43,992 nt of DNA from RBG-16-66-20 sp035308765 (GCA_035308765.1 DATGGA010000032.1:1-43992); one strand, 5' to 3'. Positions 26,175 through 34,627 are shown, numbered from the stretch's first letter. Made by a program: numbers and translations. Notes: a model not told the origin generated them from the letters alone.

Positions 26175-26619
26175 AGGTCTTGGACAGCACTTCGATCGGA
26201 TAATTTTTTCCGGAACGGTAATCGTCCAGGCACTGCTGGACCAGCGGCGAGCGATGCATCGCGGCTTTCGATTTGAGTTCTTCCGGCGAAAGCCAGTGCA
26301 GGGCGAGGATTTCCCTGTCGAGAGGCGAATTCTCGACGCCACCCACCTTTCCGGCAAAGCAGAAGCGCAAGAAAGTGACGTCCGCGGGCTCGTAATACCA
26401 GCGGTAAATGCCGACCAGCGCGGTAGGCTTGAAGCGGTGCGCCGTCTCCTCCATCACTTCACGCGCGCAGGCCGCGATCAGTGTTTCGCCGGGATCGAGG
26501 TGGCCGGCCGGCTGGTTGAGCACGCGCCGTCCATCCTGGAGTTCCTCGACGAACAGGAACCTGCCGTCGCGCTCGATGACCGCCGCGACCGTGACGCTGG
26601 GTGGCCGCCAGACAGACAC
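26167..26619 (-). CDS. nudJ: NUDIX hydrolase (NudJ-like)
   Basis: A 150-residue pyrophosphohydrolase. The NUDIX box is complete: GHLDPGETLIAACAREVMEET. The N-terminal strand VTVAAVIERDGRFLFVEE precedes it, and the C-terminus resembles NudJ, which acts on HMP-pyrophosphate and nucleoside phosphates. A GTG start at 26619, one base after the aminotransferase stop, gives a standard length; an upstream ATG at 26670 would lie inside the aminotransferase. The gene sits in a tight unit aminotransferase-nudJ-mnmA. Confidence 0.88.
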   Translation of the reverse strand: MSVWRPPSVTVAAVIERDGRFLFVEELQDGRRVLNQPAGHLDPGETLIAACAREVMEETAHRFKPTALVGIYRWYYEPADVTFLRFCFAGKVGGVENSPLDREILALHWLSPEELKSKAAMHRSPLVQQCLDDYRSGKNYPIEVLSKTYG

Positions 26620-26620
26620 T

Positions 26621-27844
26621 TCAGGCCACCTTCCGGGTGTTCCTCCGGATGAAATCGGCCATGCGCGCAATGCCCTTCTCGATCGCCTCCTTCGAAGCGG
26701 CGTACGAGAAGCGCACGTGCTGGCCTTCGCCCGGAACGCGCGCGCCGAAATGGATGTCGGCGAGCACCGCGACGCCCGCCTCGTTCAGCAGGCGCTTGCG
26801 GAACTCCTCCGAATCGGCCGCGCCGGTCATGCGGCAGGCCTCGGTGACGTTCGGCCAGGCATAGAACGCGCCGCCGGGAAGCTTGCAGCTCACTCCGGGG
26901 GTTTCATTTAAAAGTTTAAAAATAAAGTCTCTTCGCTCAAGAAAACTCTCCTTCATAATTTCTGCATCATCCTGCGGGCCGTTGATGGCCTCGACCGCCG
27001 CCCATTGCGATATCTGCGAGGCGCAGGAATCGGTGTTGGTTATCCAGCGCGTCAGGACCGGCGCGAGCACCGGGTTGGAGGCAAAGCCGATGCGCCACCC
27101 GGTCATCGCCCAGGCCTTCGAGGCGCCGTCGGAGATGATGCTGCGCTCGTACATGCCGGGCAGCTGCGCGACGGAGAAGAATTCACCCGCATAGCACAGC
27201 CGCGAATAGATTTCGTCGGCGTAGACCCAGACCTGCGGATGTTTCCGGAGGATCCTGGCGATCTGCTCCAGCGCGGAGCGGTCGAGAATCCCCCCGGTCG
27301 GGTTGTGAGGGGAATTCAGGATCAGCAGTTTCGTCTTGGGAGTGATGAGCTTTTCCAGTTCTGCAGGATCGAAGGCGAAATCACGCTCTTCCTTCAAGTG
27401 CACAGGCACCGGCTTCGCGCCGCAGGCGACGATCTGCGACTCGTAGATCGGGAAGCCGGGATTCGGGTAGATCACCTCGTCGCCCGCGCCGTGGTCGGTG
27501 GTGGAGAGGATGGCGTAGGCGATGAAGGGCTTGGCCCCGGCGCCGATCACCACGTCCTCCGGCCGGATCGGCAGCCCGCCGCGCATGCCGGCCATGTACC
27601 TGGCCGCCGCTTCGCGCAGCGGGTCGATCCCGGCCGAGGGCGTATAGCCGTGCTTGCCCTCGCGGATCGCACGGATGCCGGCTTCCTGCACGTGCAGCGG
27701 CGCCGGAAAATCGGGCTGGCCGATGCAGAAGCTGATGATGTCCTTGCCCTGGCGGGCGAGCGCGTTGACTTCGGCGAGCACTACGAAGGCGTTCTCGGTG
27801 CCGAGGGATTGCGCGCGTTGGCTCAGTACGGGCGAGGCGGGCAT
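26621..27844 (-). CDS. PLP-dependent class I/II aminotransferase
   Basis: A 407-residue fold-type I aminotransferase (aspartate/alanine group). Visible are the substrate-binding GKDIISFCIGQPDF, the SPHNPTGG loop, VYADEIYSRLCY, the PLP-lysine motif SDGASKAWAMTGWRIGF, and the C-terminal arginine region VRFSYAAS. The start is uncertain. ATG 27844 has GACGGAAA upstream and matches family N-termini. ATG 27892 would share a CATG with the corA start. Amino-acid specificity is not readable. Codons 26899-26965 are strikingly AT-rich. It is followed within 1 base by nudJ. Confidence 0.88.
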   Translation of the reverse strand: MPASPVLSQRAQSLGTENAFVVLAEVNALARQGKDIISFCIGQPDFPAPLHVQEAGIRAIREGKHGYTPSAGIDPLREAAARYMAGMRGGLPIRPEDVVIGAGAKPFIAYAILSTTDHGAGDEVIYPNPGFPIYESQIVACGAKPVPVHLKEERDFAFDPAELEKLITPKTKLLILNSPHNPTGGILDRSALEQIARILRKHPQVWVYADEIYSRLCYAGEFFSVAQLPGMYERSIISDGASKAWAMTGWRIGFASNPVLAPVLTRWITNTDSCASQISQWAAVEAINGPQDDAEIMKESFLERRDFIFKLLNETPGVSCKLPGGAFYAWPNVTEACRMTGAADSEEFRKRLLNEAGVAVLADIHFGARVPGEGQHVRFSYAASKEAIEKGIARMADFIRRNTRKVA

Positions 27845-27879
27845 GGGATTTCCGTCGAAAACCGGTATTTTATCCACGG

Positions 27880-27885
27880 TATGAT
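27880..27885 (+). promoter_or_regulatory. candidate -10 box for corA
   Basis: TATGAT ends 5 bases before the corA ATG, and no Shine-Dalgarno sequence is present. It would make a leaderless transcript. Confidence 0.3.
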
Positions 27886-27890
27886 TGGCC

Positions 27891-28856
27891 ATGCTCGTCA
27901 ACTGCGTCGTCTACCAGGAAGGCAGGAAGCTCGCCGACATAGCGCAGAGCGAGATCCGCGACTATCTGTCGAAACCGGGGTGCTTCGTCTGGGTCGCCCT
28001 GCGCGACACGTCTGATACGGAGCTGGAGGAATTGAGCCGGCAATTCGGCCTGCACGAACTCTCGGTGGAGGACGCGCGTCACGGCCACCAGCGGCCGAAG
28101 ATCGAGGAATACGGCAGCGAGATCTTCGCCGTGCTGCAGGTGGTGGAAATCAAGGGCGACGAGCTCCACGTCGGCGAGGTCGACGTCTTCACCGGCCCGA
28201 ACTATGTGCTCTCGGTCCGCAACCGCACCGAGCAGGGCTTCCTCGGCGTGCGCGCGCGCTGCGAGCGCGAGCCCGAACTGCTGCGCCACGGCTCGGGCTA
28301 CGTGCTCTACGCGCTGATGGATGCTGTGGTGGATCGCTACTTCCCGGTGCTGGACGCCATCGAGACCGAACTCGAGGCGATCGAAGACCGCATATTCGCC
28401 AACACTTCGCCGCGGGCCAACATCGAAGCGCTTTACTACGTGAAGCAGAAGGTCACCACCCTCAAGCACGCCACCGCGCCGCTGATGGACTCGGTGGGCA
28501 AGCTCTACGGCGGCCGCGTGCCCGGGGTCTGCCAGGGCCTGGGGGAATACTTCCGCGACGTCTACGACCACCTGGTGCGGCTGAATCAGTCCCTCGATTC
28601 ATTGCGCGACACCGTGAACACGGCGCTGCAGGTCAACCTCGCGATGATCACCATCAGCGAGACCGAGGTCACCAAGCGGCTCGCGGCCTGGGGCGCGCTG
28701 CTGGCGGTGCCGACCTACATCGCGAGCGTCTACGGCATGAATTTCGAAAACATGCCCGAACTCAAGTGGCAATACGGCTACCTCGCGGCGCTGGCGCTGA
28801 TGCTTGGGCTGGACCTCTACCTCTGGTACCGCTTCCGTAAGTCCGGCTGGCTATAA
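27891..28856 (+). CDS. corA: CorA-family magnesium/cobalt transporter
   Basis: A 321-residue divalent-cation channel of the inner membrane, active as a pentamer. It has a large N-terminal cytosolic domain (MLVNCVVYQEGRKLAD; ELSVEDARHGHQRPKIEEY), a long stalk helix, then two helices with the pore signature YGMNFENMPEL and a basic end YRFRKSGWL. The ATG at 27891 matches homologues. Its stop overlaps the convergent antitoxin gene by 6 bp. Confidence 0.95.
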   Translation: MLVNCVVYQEGRKLADIAQSEIRDYLSKPGCFVWVALRDTSDTELEELSRQFGLHELSVEDARHGHQRPKIEEYGSEIFAVLQVVEIKGDELHVGEVDVFTGPNYVLSVRNRTEQGFLGVRARCEREPELLRHGSGYVLYALMDAVVDRYFPVLDAIETELEAIEDRIFANTSPRANIEALYYVKQKVTTLKHATAPLMDSVGKLYGGRVPGVCQGLGEYFRDVYDHLVRLNQSLDSLRDTVNTALQVNLAMITISETEVTKRLAAWGALLAVPTYIASVYGMNFENMPELKWQYGYLAALALMLGLDLYLWYRFRKSGWL

Positions 28857-29204
28857 CCTCAATTCGGTGCGCACGGCTTCCCAAGCGACGCGCACCAGAT
28901 TTTCCTTTGTTTTCTCGATCAATCCCAGTGCGGCGAGTTGCGCTACATCCGTGTGGACATTCTTGTAGTTGCGCTGCAGCCTTTTCGCCAACGCAAAAAT
29001 CGTTACCGGCCCCGCCGTCTTTAACTGTTTCAGCAAATCCCAGCGTGCGGACGTGAGGTTTTTTACCAGCAGCGGCAGATCAGAAAAGGACAGCAGCGCG
29101 AGCGGCGCGGGCGGCTTGCGGCCCGACGCTAGATGCCAGGCCGCCTCGAAGCGATCCAGCGCGTCGTCGCGCGCGCTAACCCTGACGCAAAGCGTCTTCG
29201 GCAT
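28851..29204 (-). CDS. TumA-like antitoxin / winged-helix DNA-binding protein
   Basis: A 117-residue protein of the HVO_A0114-like DNA-binding family. It starts MPKTLCVRVSARDDALDRFE, has a central LTSARWDLLKQLKTAGPVTI segment, and the winged-helix recognition part AKRLQRNYKNVHTDVAQLAA, ending in VRTELRL. Members are antitoxins of TumE toxins. The start overlaps the toxin gene by 29 bp, so translation is probably coupled, and it may autoregulate the pair. It converges on corA. Confidence 0.78.
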   Translation of the reverse strand: MPKTLCVRVSARDDALDRFEAAWHLASGRKPPAPLALLSFSDLPLLVKNLTSARWDLLKQLKTAGPVTIFALAKRLQRNYKNVHTDVAQLAALGLIEKTKENLVRVAWEAVRTELRL

Positions 29205-29379
29205 CGCGCTCGAAGTCGTACCTGAGTTTTTCCACCGATTTGAATTCGTAGCCGCCCGCGCTCGTGTATTCGACGAGCAGCCGGTTGCCCTTCCAGCACG
29301 CCAGCCGGTACTCCGACCGGGACCGGAAGATCACCTCGAACAGCACTCCGTCCGCCAGCACCACGCGTTCCTGGAACAT
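29176..29379 (-). CDS. TumE-like toxin, short form
   Basis: A 67-residue protein (MFQERVVLADGVLFEVIFRS ... YEFKSVEKLRYDFERDAEDA). The beta-rich start and the final helix EFKSVEKLRYDFERD resemble the TumE toxin family, and the adjacent gene is its usual antitoxin partner. It is shorter than typical members (about 100 residues), lacking the middle insert. Toxicity is inferred from family and context. It lies upstream of the antitoxin, and its start faces nadE across 45 bp. Confidence 0.65.
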   Translation of the reverse strand: MFQERVVLADGVLFEVIFRSRSEYRLACWKGNRLLVEYTSAGGYEFKSVEKLRYDFERDAEDALRQG

Positions 29380-29409
29380 ATGGCTTTATACACCATAGCC
29401 GACATCGCG

Positions 29410-29415
29410 TAAAAT
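29410..29415 (+). promoter_or_regulatory. candidate -10 box for nadE
   Basis: TAAAAT ends 9 bases before the nadE ATG, with no Shine-Dalgarno sequence between. Consistent with a nearly leaderless mRNA. Confidence 0.3.
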
Positions 29416-29424
29416 GACCTTTCC

Positions 29425-31413
29425 ATGGCCTCCAGGGACACTTTCTTCAACCTTTACCGGCACGGCTTCGCGCGCGTCGCGCTGGCGACGCCCGTGGTGC
29501 GCATCGGCGATCCGATGGCCAACGCCGAAGCCACCCTCGCCCTCATGCGCGCGGCCGCGAGGCGGAAGGCGATCGTCGCCGTGTTTCCCGAGCTCGGCCT
29601 GTCCGCCTACAGCTGCGAGGACCTGTTCCACCAGCAGGCGCTGCTGAAGGCATCGGAAGAGGCCCTCGCCTGGCTGCTCGCGCAGACCGGGAACCTGCCG
29701 CTGGCGGCATTCGTCGGACTGCCGGTGGCGGTCGACGGGCTGCTGTACAACTGCGCGGCGCTGATCTGCCAGGGCCGGCTGCTCGGCGTGGTGCCCAAGA
29801 CCTACCTGCCGAACTACCGCGAGTTCTACGAATTGCGCCAGTTCACGCCGGGCGGCAGCAGCGTCAGGGAAATTTCCTGTGCGGGACGGGACGTGCCATT
29901 CGGGCCGCTGATTTTCAAATGGAAGGAAGAGCCGAGGCTCCGCCTGTTCGCGGAGATCTGCGAAGACCTCTGGGTACCGGTGCCGCCCTCCTCCTGCGCC
30001 GCGCTCGCCGGCGCGACGGTGATCGCCAACCTCTCGGCTTCGAACGTCGTCATCGGCAAGCACCAGTACCGCAAGGACCTCGCCGCCAACCAGTCGGCGC
30101 GCTGCATCGCCGCCTACCTTTACAGCGCCGCGGGCTCGGGCGAATCCACCACCGATCTCGCCTGGGACGGGCACGCGATGGCCCACGAGAACGGCACCCT
30201 GCTCGCCGAGTCGCAGCGCTTCTCGACGCAGGCCGGGCTGACCTTCGCCGACCTGGATCTCGAGCGGCTGGAAGCCGACCGCATGCGGCAGAACTCTTTC
30301 GGCGAATCGATGCGCCGCCACGCGGCGGAAGTAGCGCGCTTCCGGTCGATAGATTTTTCCATGCCGTTTCCCGGCGGAAAAATTCTTCTCGACAGGAAAA
30401 TCGGCCAATTCCCCTACGTACCGGACGACCCGGCGACGCGCGACGCGCGCTGCGAGGAGGTCTACCGCATCCAGGTCGCGGGCCTCGCCACGCGCCTGCG
30501 CGCCACCGGCATGAAGAAGCTGGTCATCGGCGTGTCGGGAGGGCTCGATTCGACCCAGGCGCTGCTCGTCTGCGCGCGCGCCATGGACGAGCTTGGACTG
30601 CCGAGGAAGAACATCCTCGCCTACACGATGCCGGGTTTTGCCACTTCCACGCGCACCCGCTCCAGCGCCTGGCAGCTGATGCGCGCCGCGGGCGCCAGCG
30701 CCGAGGAAATCGACATCCGGCCCTCGTGCATGCAGATGTTCAGGGACATGGGGCACCCCTACGCGAAAGGCCGCAAGCAGTACGACATCGCGTTCGAGAA
30801 CGTGCAGGCGGGGGAACGCACCAGCCACCTGTTCCGGCTGGCCAACCATCACGGCGGCCTGGTGGTGGGCACGGGCGACCTGTCGGAGCTGGCGCTTGGC
30901 TGGGCGACATATGGCGTTGGAGACCATATGTCGCACTACAACGTCAACGTCAGCGTCCCCAAGACCCTGATCCAGTACCTGATCGGCTGGGTCGCCGGGT
31001 CGGGACAGTTCGACCCTGCCGTGAAGAAGGCCCTGGAGCGGGTGCTGGCGACGGAGATCTCGCCCGAGCTCGTTCCCGGCAACCAGAAGACCGAGGACAC
31101 GGTCGGCCCCTACGAGCTGCAGGACTTCCACCTCTACTACACGCTGCGCTTCGGCTACGCGCCGTCCAAGGTCGCCTTCCTCGCCCGGCACGCGTGGCGA
31201 GGAAAATACGCCGACGCCGAGATAAAGAAGTGGCTGGGCGTCTTCCTCACGCGGTTCTTCCAGACCAGCCAGTTCAAACGCAGCGCCCTGCCCAACGGGC
31301 CCAAGGTCGGCTCGGGCGGTTCGCTCTCGCCGCGCGGCGACTGGCGCGCGCCCTCGGATGGCAACGCCTCGGTCTGGCTCGCCGACCTGGCGAAGGTCCC
31401 CGCCAAAGACTGA
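29425..31413 (+). CDS. nadE: glutamine-hydrolysing NAD+ synthetase
   Basis: Makes NAD from deamido-NAD, ATP and glutamine-derived ammonia. The 662-residue product is of the long, two-domain type. The N-terminal nitrilase-like glutaminase has the triad Glu56 (VFPELGLSAYS), Lys125 (PKTYLPNYREFYE) and Cys179 (EICEDLW). The C-terminal synthetase has SGGLDS at 371-376 and the conserved TYGVGDHMSHYNVN. The codons of this last motif form an 11-bp inverted repeat. A strong terminator begins at its stop codon. Confidence 0.96.
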   Translation: MASRDTFFNLYRHGFARVALATPVVRIGDPMANAEATLALMRAAARRKAIVAVFPELGLSAYSCEDLFHQQALLKASEEALAWLLAQTGNLPLAAFVGLPVAVDGLLYNCAALICQGRLLGVVPKTYLPNYREFYELRQFTPGGSSVREISCAGRDVPFGPLIFKWKEEPRLRLFAEICEDLWVPVPPSSCAALAGATVIANLSASNVVIGKHQYRKDLAANQSARCIAAYLYSAAGSGESTTDLAWDGHAMAHENGTLLAESQRFSTQAGLTFADLDLERLEADRMRQNSFGESMRRHAAEVARFRSIDFSMPFPGGKILLDRKIGQFPYVPDDPATRDARCEEVYRIQVAGLATRLRATGMKKLVIGVSGGLDSTQALLVCARAMDELGLPRKNILAYTMPGFATSTRTRSSAWQLMRAAGASAEEIDIRPSCMQMFRDMGHPYAKGRKQYDIAFENVQAGERTSHLFRLANHHGGLVVGTGDLSELALGWATYGVGDHMSHYNVNVSVPKTLIQYLIGWVAGSGQFDPAVKKALERVLATEISPELVPGNQKTEDTVGPYELQDFHLYYTLRFGYAPSKVAFLARHAWRGKYADAEIKKWLGVFLTRFFQTSQFKRSALPNGPKVGSGGSLSPRGDWRAPSDGNASVWLADLAKVPAKD

Positions 31414-31442
31414 AAATCGGGGTCGAACCCCGATTTTGTTTT
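31413..31442 (+). terminator. intrinsic terminator after nadE
   Basis: Eleven-base arms (31413-31423 and 31427-31437, core ATCGGGGT/ACCCCGAT) form a perfect stem with a 3-base loop, followed by GTTTTG. The A-run on the left arm would let it act on the other strand too. Confidence 0.85.
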
Positions 31443-31459
31443 GCTATCCTCTTACTCTC

Positions 31460-32767
31460 ATGGCAAAAAAATCCGGCAAGCCGCAATTCATTCCTGTCGA
31501 CGCCGATGACCTGAAGCCGATGCACCAGTGGCACCGGCCGCTGCAGGCGCCGGGAATCACGCAGGTGGATTTCGAGGAACGCGTGGATTTCAGGCGGCTA
31601 CACCGTTACCGCCTCGCGCGCACGCGCCAGTCGCTCGCCAAATCGGGCCTCGGCGCGATGCTCTGCTTCGACCAGCACAACATCCGCTACATCTCCTCCA
31701 CGGTGATCGGCGAGTGGGCGCGCGACAAGCTGATCCGCTACTGCCTGCTCACCGGCACGGGCGACCCCTGGGTATGGGATTTCGGCTCGGCGGCACGGCA
31801 TCACAAGATTTATTGCCCGTGGCTGAAGGAAGACCAGGTGCGCGCGGGCAATCCCGGCATGCGCGGCGCGATCGGGCCGAGCGTCGGCCTGTTCGAGGCG
31901 GCGGCCAGGGAGATCAAGGACATCCTCGTTCAGGAAGGCGTAGCCGGGATGCCGCTCGGCCTCGACATGTGCGAGCCGGGGTTCCTGTTCGCGCTGGAGA
32001 AGGAAGGCCTCAACATCCGCGACGGCCAGCAGATGATGCTCGCGGCGCGCGAAGTGAAGAGCCGCGACGAAATCACGCTGCTGAACATCGCGGCGTCGAT
32101 GGTAGATGGCGTCTACCAGGACATCACCGAGGCGCTCAAGCCCGGCGTCAAGGAAAGCCAGATCGTCGCGCTCGCCTCCAAACGCCTCTACGAGATGGGC
32201 TCCGACTGCGTCGAGGCGGTCAACGCCATCGCCGGCGAGCGTTGCAGCCCGCACCCGCACAATTTCACCGACCGCCTGATCCGCCCCGGCGACCAGGCCT
32301 ACTTCGACATCATCCATTCCTTCATCGGCTACCGCACCTGCTACTACCGGACTTTCGCCGTGGGCCGGGCGACGCCGGCGCAGAAGGACGCCTACAAGCG
32401 CGCGCGGAACTGGATGGACGGCGCCATCTCCATGCTAAAGCCCGGTATCTCCACCGAGAAAGTGGCGAAGATGTTCCCGAAATCCACCGAGATCGGCTTT
32501 GAAACCGAGATGTCGGCGTTCGGCCTCAATTTCTGCCATGGCCTCGGCCTCGGCCTTCACGAACGGCCGCTGATATCGCGCCTCAACTCGTTCATCGAGC
32601 CCTACGAACTCAAGGCCGGCATGGTGTTCGCGGTCGAGACCTTCTGCCCGGCCAAGGACGGCGTGTCCGCGGCGCGCATCGAGGAAGAAGTCGTGCTTAC
32701 GCCGGACGGCGCAAAAATCATTTCGCTCTACCCCGCACAGGAGCTGCCGGTCGCCAATGCCTGCTAA
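31460..32767 (+). CDS. M24-family (Xaa-Pro peptidase/creatinase-like) protein with altered metal site
   Basis: A 435-residue protein with a creatinase-like N-terminal domain and a C-terminal pita-bread domain. Expected metal ligands are present as Asp in QAYFDIIHSF, His in FCHGLGLGLHE, and two Glu (FAVETFCP, IEEEVVL). The second aspartate, 11 residues after the first, is replaced by cysteine (GYRTCYYRTF). This suggests a changed metal centre or a non-peptidase activity. It starts a three-gene unit with a dehydrogenase (11-bp overlap) and a TctC receptor, which points to uptake and catabolism of an organic acid. No Shine-Dalgarno site precedes the ATG. Confidence 0.85.
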   Translation: MAKKSGKPQFIPVDADDLKPMHQWHRPLQAPGITQVDFEERVDFRRLHRYRLARTRQSLAKSGLGAMLCFDQHNIRYISSTVIGEWARDKLIRYCLLTGTGDPWVWDFGSAARHHKIYCPWLKEDQVRAGNPGMRGAIGPSVGLFEAAAREIKDILVQEGVAGMPLGLDMCEPGFLFALEKEGLNIRDGQQMMLAAREVKSRDEITLLNIAASMVDGVYQDITEALKPGVKESQIVALASKRLYEMGSDCVEAVNAIAGERCSPHPHNFTDRLIRPGDQAYFDIIHSFIGYRTCYYRTFAVGRATPAQKDAYKRARNWMDGAISMLKPGISTEKVAKMFPKSTEIGFETEMSAFGLNFCHGLGLGLHERPLISRLNSFIEPYELKAGMVFAVETFCPAKDGVSAARIEEEVVLTPDGAKIISLYPAQELPVANAC

Positions 32768-33677
32768 AAAATTGACCGTCGGCTGGATCGGCGCCGGCCG
32801 CATGGGCTACGAGATGGCCGGCCGCCTAGCCAAGGGCGGCGCCGACGTGCTGGTCTGGAACCGCACGAAGGAGAAAGCCGAGCCGCTGAAGAAGTACGGC
32901 GCCAAGGTCGCGGACGACATCTCCGAACTCGCCTCGCGCGACATCGTCTTCTGCATGGTGGCGACCTGGAAGGACGTGAAGCAGGTGGTCACGAAGCTTC
33001 TCGCGAAGGGAAAGTCGAAGCCGACAATGCTGATCGAATGCTCTTCGATTTCTCTCGAGGGCTCGACGGAATTGCGCGAAATTCTGGGCAAGAAGAATAT
33101 CCAATACCTGGCCGCGCCGGTGTCGGGCAACGCCAAGGTGATCAAGGCGGGCAAGCTAACGTTCGTCTGCTCCGGGCCGAAGAAGGCGTACGAAACCGCC
33201 ATGCCTCTGCTCGACCTGATCGCGGCGAACTCGAGCTACGTCGGGGAAGGCGAACTCTCGCGCATCGTAAAGATCTGCCACAACGTGTTCCTCGGCGTGG
33301 TGACGCAGTCGCTGGCCGAGATCACGGTGCTCGCGCAAAAAGCCGGGGTGCCGCGCCACGCCTTTCTCGATTTCATGAACCAGAGCGTGATGGGTTCCAC
33401 TTTCACGCGCTACAAGACGCCCGCGTTCGTGAACCTGGATTTCGGGGTCACGTTCACGCCGCAGCTGCTCAGGAAGGACTTGGATCTCGGCCTGGACGCG
33501 GGCCGCAGGTTCGAAGTGCCGATGCCGCTTGCCAGCGCGACGCGCGACCTGATCCAGTCCATGATCGGCCAGGGCTGGACAGGGCAGGATTTCGCCACGC
33601 TGCTCCTGCAGCAGGCAGAGGCTTCGGGAATAAAACTAAAACCAGAAAACGTGGAGGTAGGAGATGGACTTTCGTAA
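32757..33677 (+). CDS. 3-hydroxyisobutyrate dehydrogenase-like NAD(P)-dependent oxidoreductase
   Basis: A 306-residue beta-hydroxyacid dehydrogenase. The Rossmann motif is GWIGAGRMGYEMAGRL, followed by VWNRTKEKAE. The substrate-binding APVSGNAKVIKAGKLTF and the catalytic lysine in RIVKICHNVFLG are present. It probably oxidises a short beta-hydroxyacid or reduces the matching semialdehyde. It overlaps the M24-like gene at its start and the tctC-type gene by 14 bp at its end, so the three are co-translated. Exact substrate unknown. Confidence 0.9.
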   Translation: MPAKKLTVGWIGAGRMGYEMAGRLAKGGADVLVWNRTKEKAEPLKKYGAKVADDISELASRDIVFCMVATWKDVKQVVTKLLAKGKSKPTMLIECSSISLEGSTELREILGKKNIQYLAAPVSGNAKVIKAGKLTFVCSGPKKAYETAMPLLDLIAANSSYVGEGELSRIVKICHNVFLGVVTQSLAEITVLAQKAGVPRHAFLDFMNQSVMGSTFTRYKTPAFVNLDFGVTFTPQLLRKDLDLGLDAGRRFEVPMPLASATRDLIQSMIGQGWTGQDFATLLLQQAEASGIKLKPENVEVGDGLS

Positions 33678-34623
33678 GCTGGCGCTGGCGGCGATTCTCG
33701 CCGCATCCAGCGCCGCATCGTTCGCGCAGTACCCCAACAAGCCGGTGCACGCCATCATCTCGTTCACGCCCGGCAGCTCGACCGACATCGTCGGCCGCGT
33801 CGTGATGCAGAAGGTATCGGAATACTGGGGCCAGCCCATCATAGCGGACAACCGCGCCGGCGCCGGCGGCTCGATCGGCACGGCGGCGGTGCTGCGTTCG
33901 CCGCCGGACGGCTATACGCTGCTTATCGATTCCAGCGGGCATGCTGTGACGCCGTCGATCTACGCCTCGCTGCCCTACGACACGCTCAAGGACTTCATCG
34001 ACGTGGTGCCATTCGCCGTGCAGCCAAACGTACTGGTCGTAGCCGCCAATTCGCGCTTCAAAACCCTGATGGACATCGTCAACGAAGCACGCGCCAAGCC
34101 GGGCAGCATCAACTTCGGCTCGGCCGGCGTCGGCAGCGGCACCCACCTCAACCTCGAGCGATTCGTCGCCGCGGCCGGGATCAAAGTCACGCACATTCCC
34201 TTCAAGGGCACACCGGAAGTGGTCACCAACATCCTGGGCGGTTCGGTGGACTGCTACTGGGCGCCGATTTCGGCCGCGCTGTCGAACATCAAGAGCGGCA
34301 AGCTGCGCGCGCTCGCCGTGAGCACGGCGAAGCGCAAAAGTTCTTTGCCCGACACGCCGACTACGGGCGAAGCCGGCATCAGCGGCGCCGACTCGCCACT
34401 GTGGTTCGGCCTCTGGACGGCCGCGGGCACGCCGCCGGAGATCGTGCAGAAGATCTCGGTCGACGTGCGCAAGGCGCTGGCTGACCCGGGCGTCAAGGAG
34501 AAACTCGCCAACCTCGGCAACGACACCATGGACATGTCGCCCGAGGAATTCGCCAGATTCGTGCGCGAGGAAATGGAAACCTACGCGGCCGTGATCAAGG
34601 CTGCCGGCATCAAGCCGCAATGA
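33664..34623 (+). CDS. TctC/Bug-family periplasmic substrate-binding protein
   Basis: A 319-residue secreted binding protein. The signal peptide (MDFRKLALAAILAASSAASF, cleavage near AQ) is followed by the Bug motif YPNKPVHAIISFTPGSSTD, DNRAGAGGSIGTAAV, and the GSAGVGSGTHLNLE segment. These receptors bind carboxylated ligands; burkholderiales carry many. No TctA/TctB membrane subunits are nearby. GGAGGTAGGAG precedes the ATG. It converges on the RTX gene with 4 bp between stops. Confidence 0.93.
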   Translation: MDFRKLALAAILAASSAASFAQYPNKPVHAIISFTPGSSTDIVGRVVMQKVSEYWGQPIIADNRAGAGGSIGTAAVLRSPPDGYTLLIDSSGHAVTPSIYASLPYDTLKDFIDVVPFAVQPNVLVVAANSRFKTLMDIVNEARAKPGSINFGSAGVGSGTHLNLERFVAAAGIKVTHIPFKGTPEVVTNILGGSVDCYWAPISAALSNIKSGKLRALAVSTAKRKSSLPDTPTTGEAGISGADSPLWFGLWTAAGTPPEIVQKISVDVRKALADPGVKEKLANLGNDTMDMSPEEFARFVREEMETYAAVIKAAGIKPQ

Positions 34624-34627
34624 GACG

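Noticed and set aside
29386..31191. A 601-codon minus-strand frame opposite nadE
   Set aside because: Shadow of nadE, whose active-site residues are all on the plus strand.
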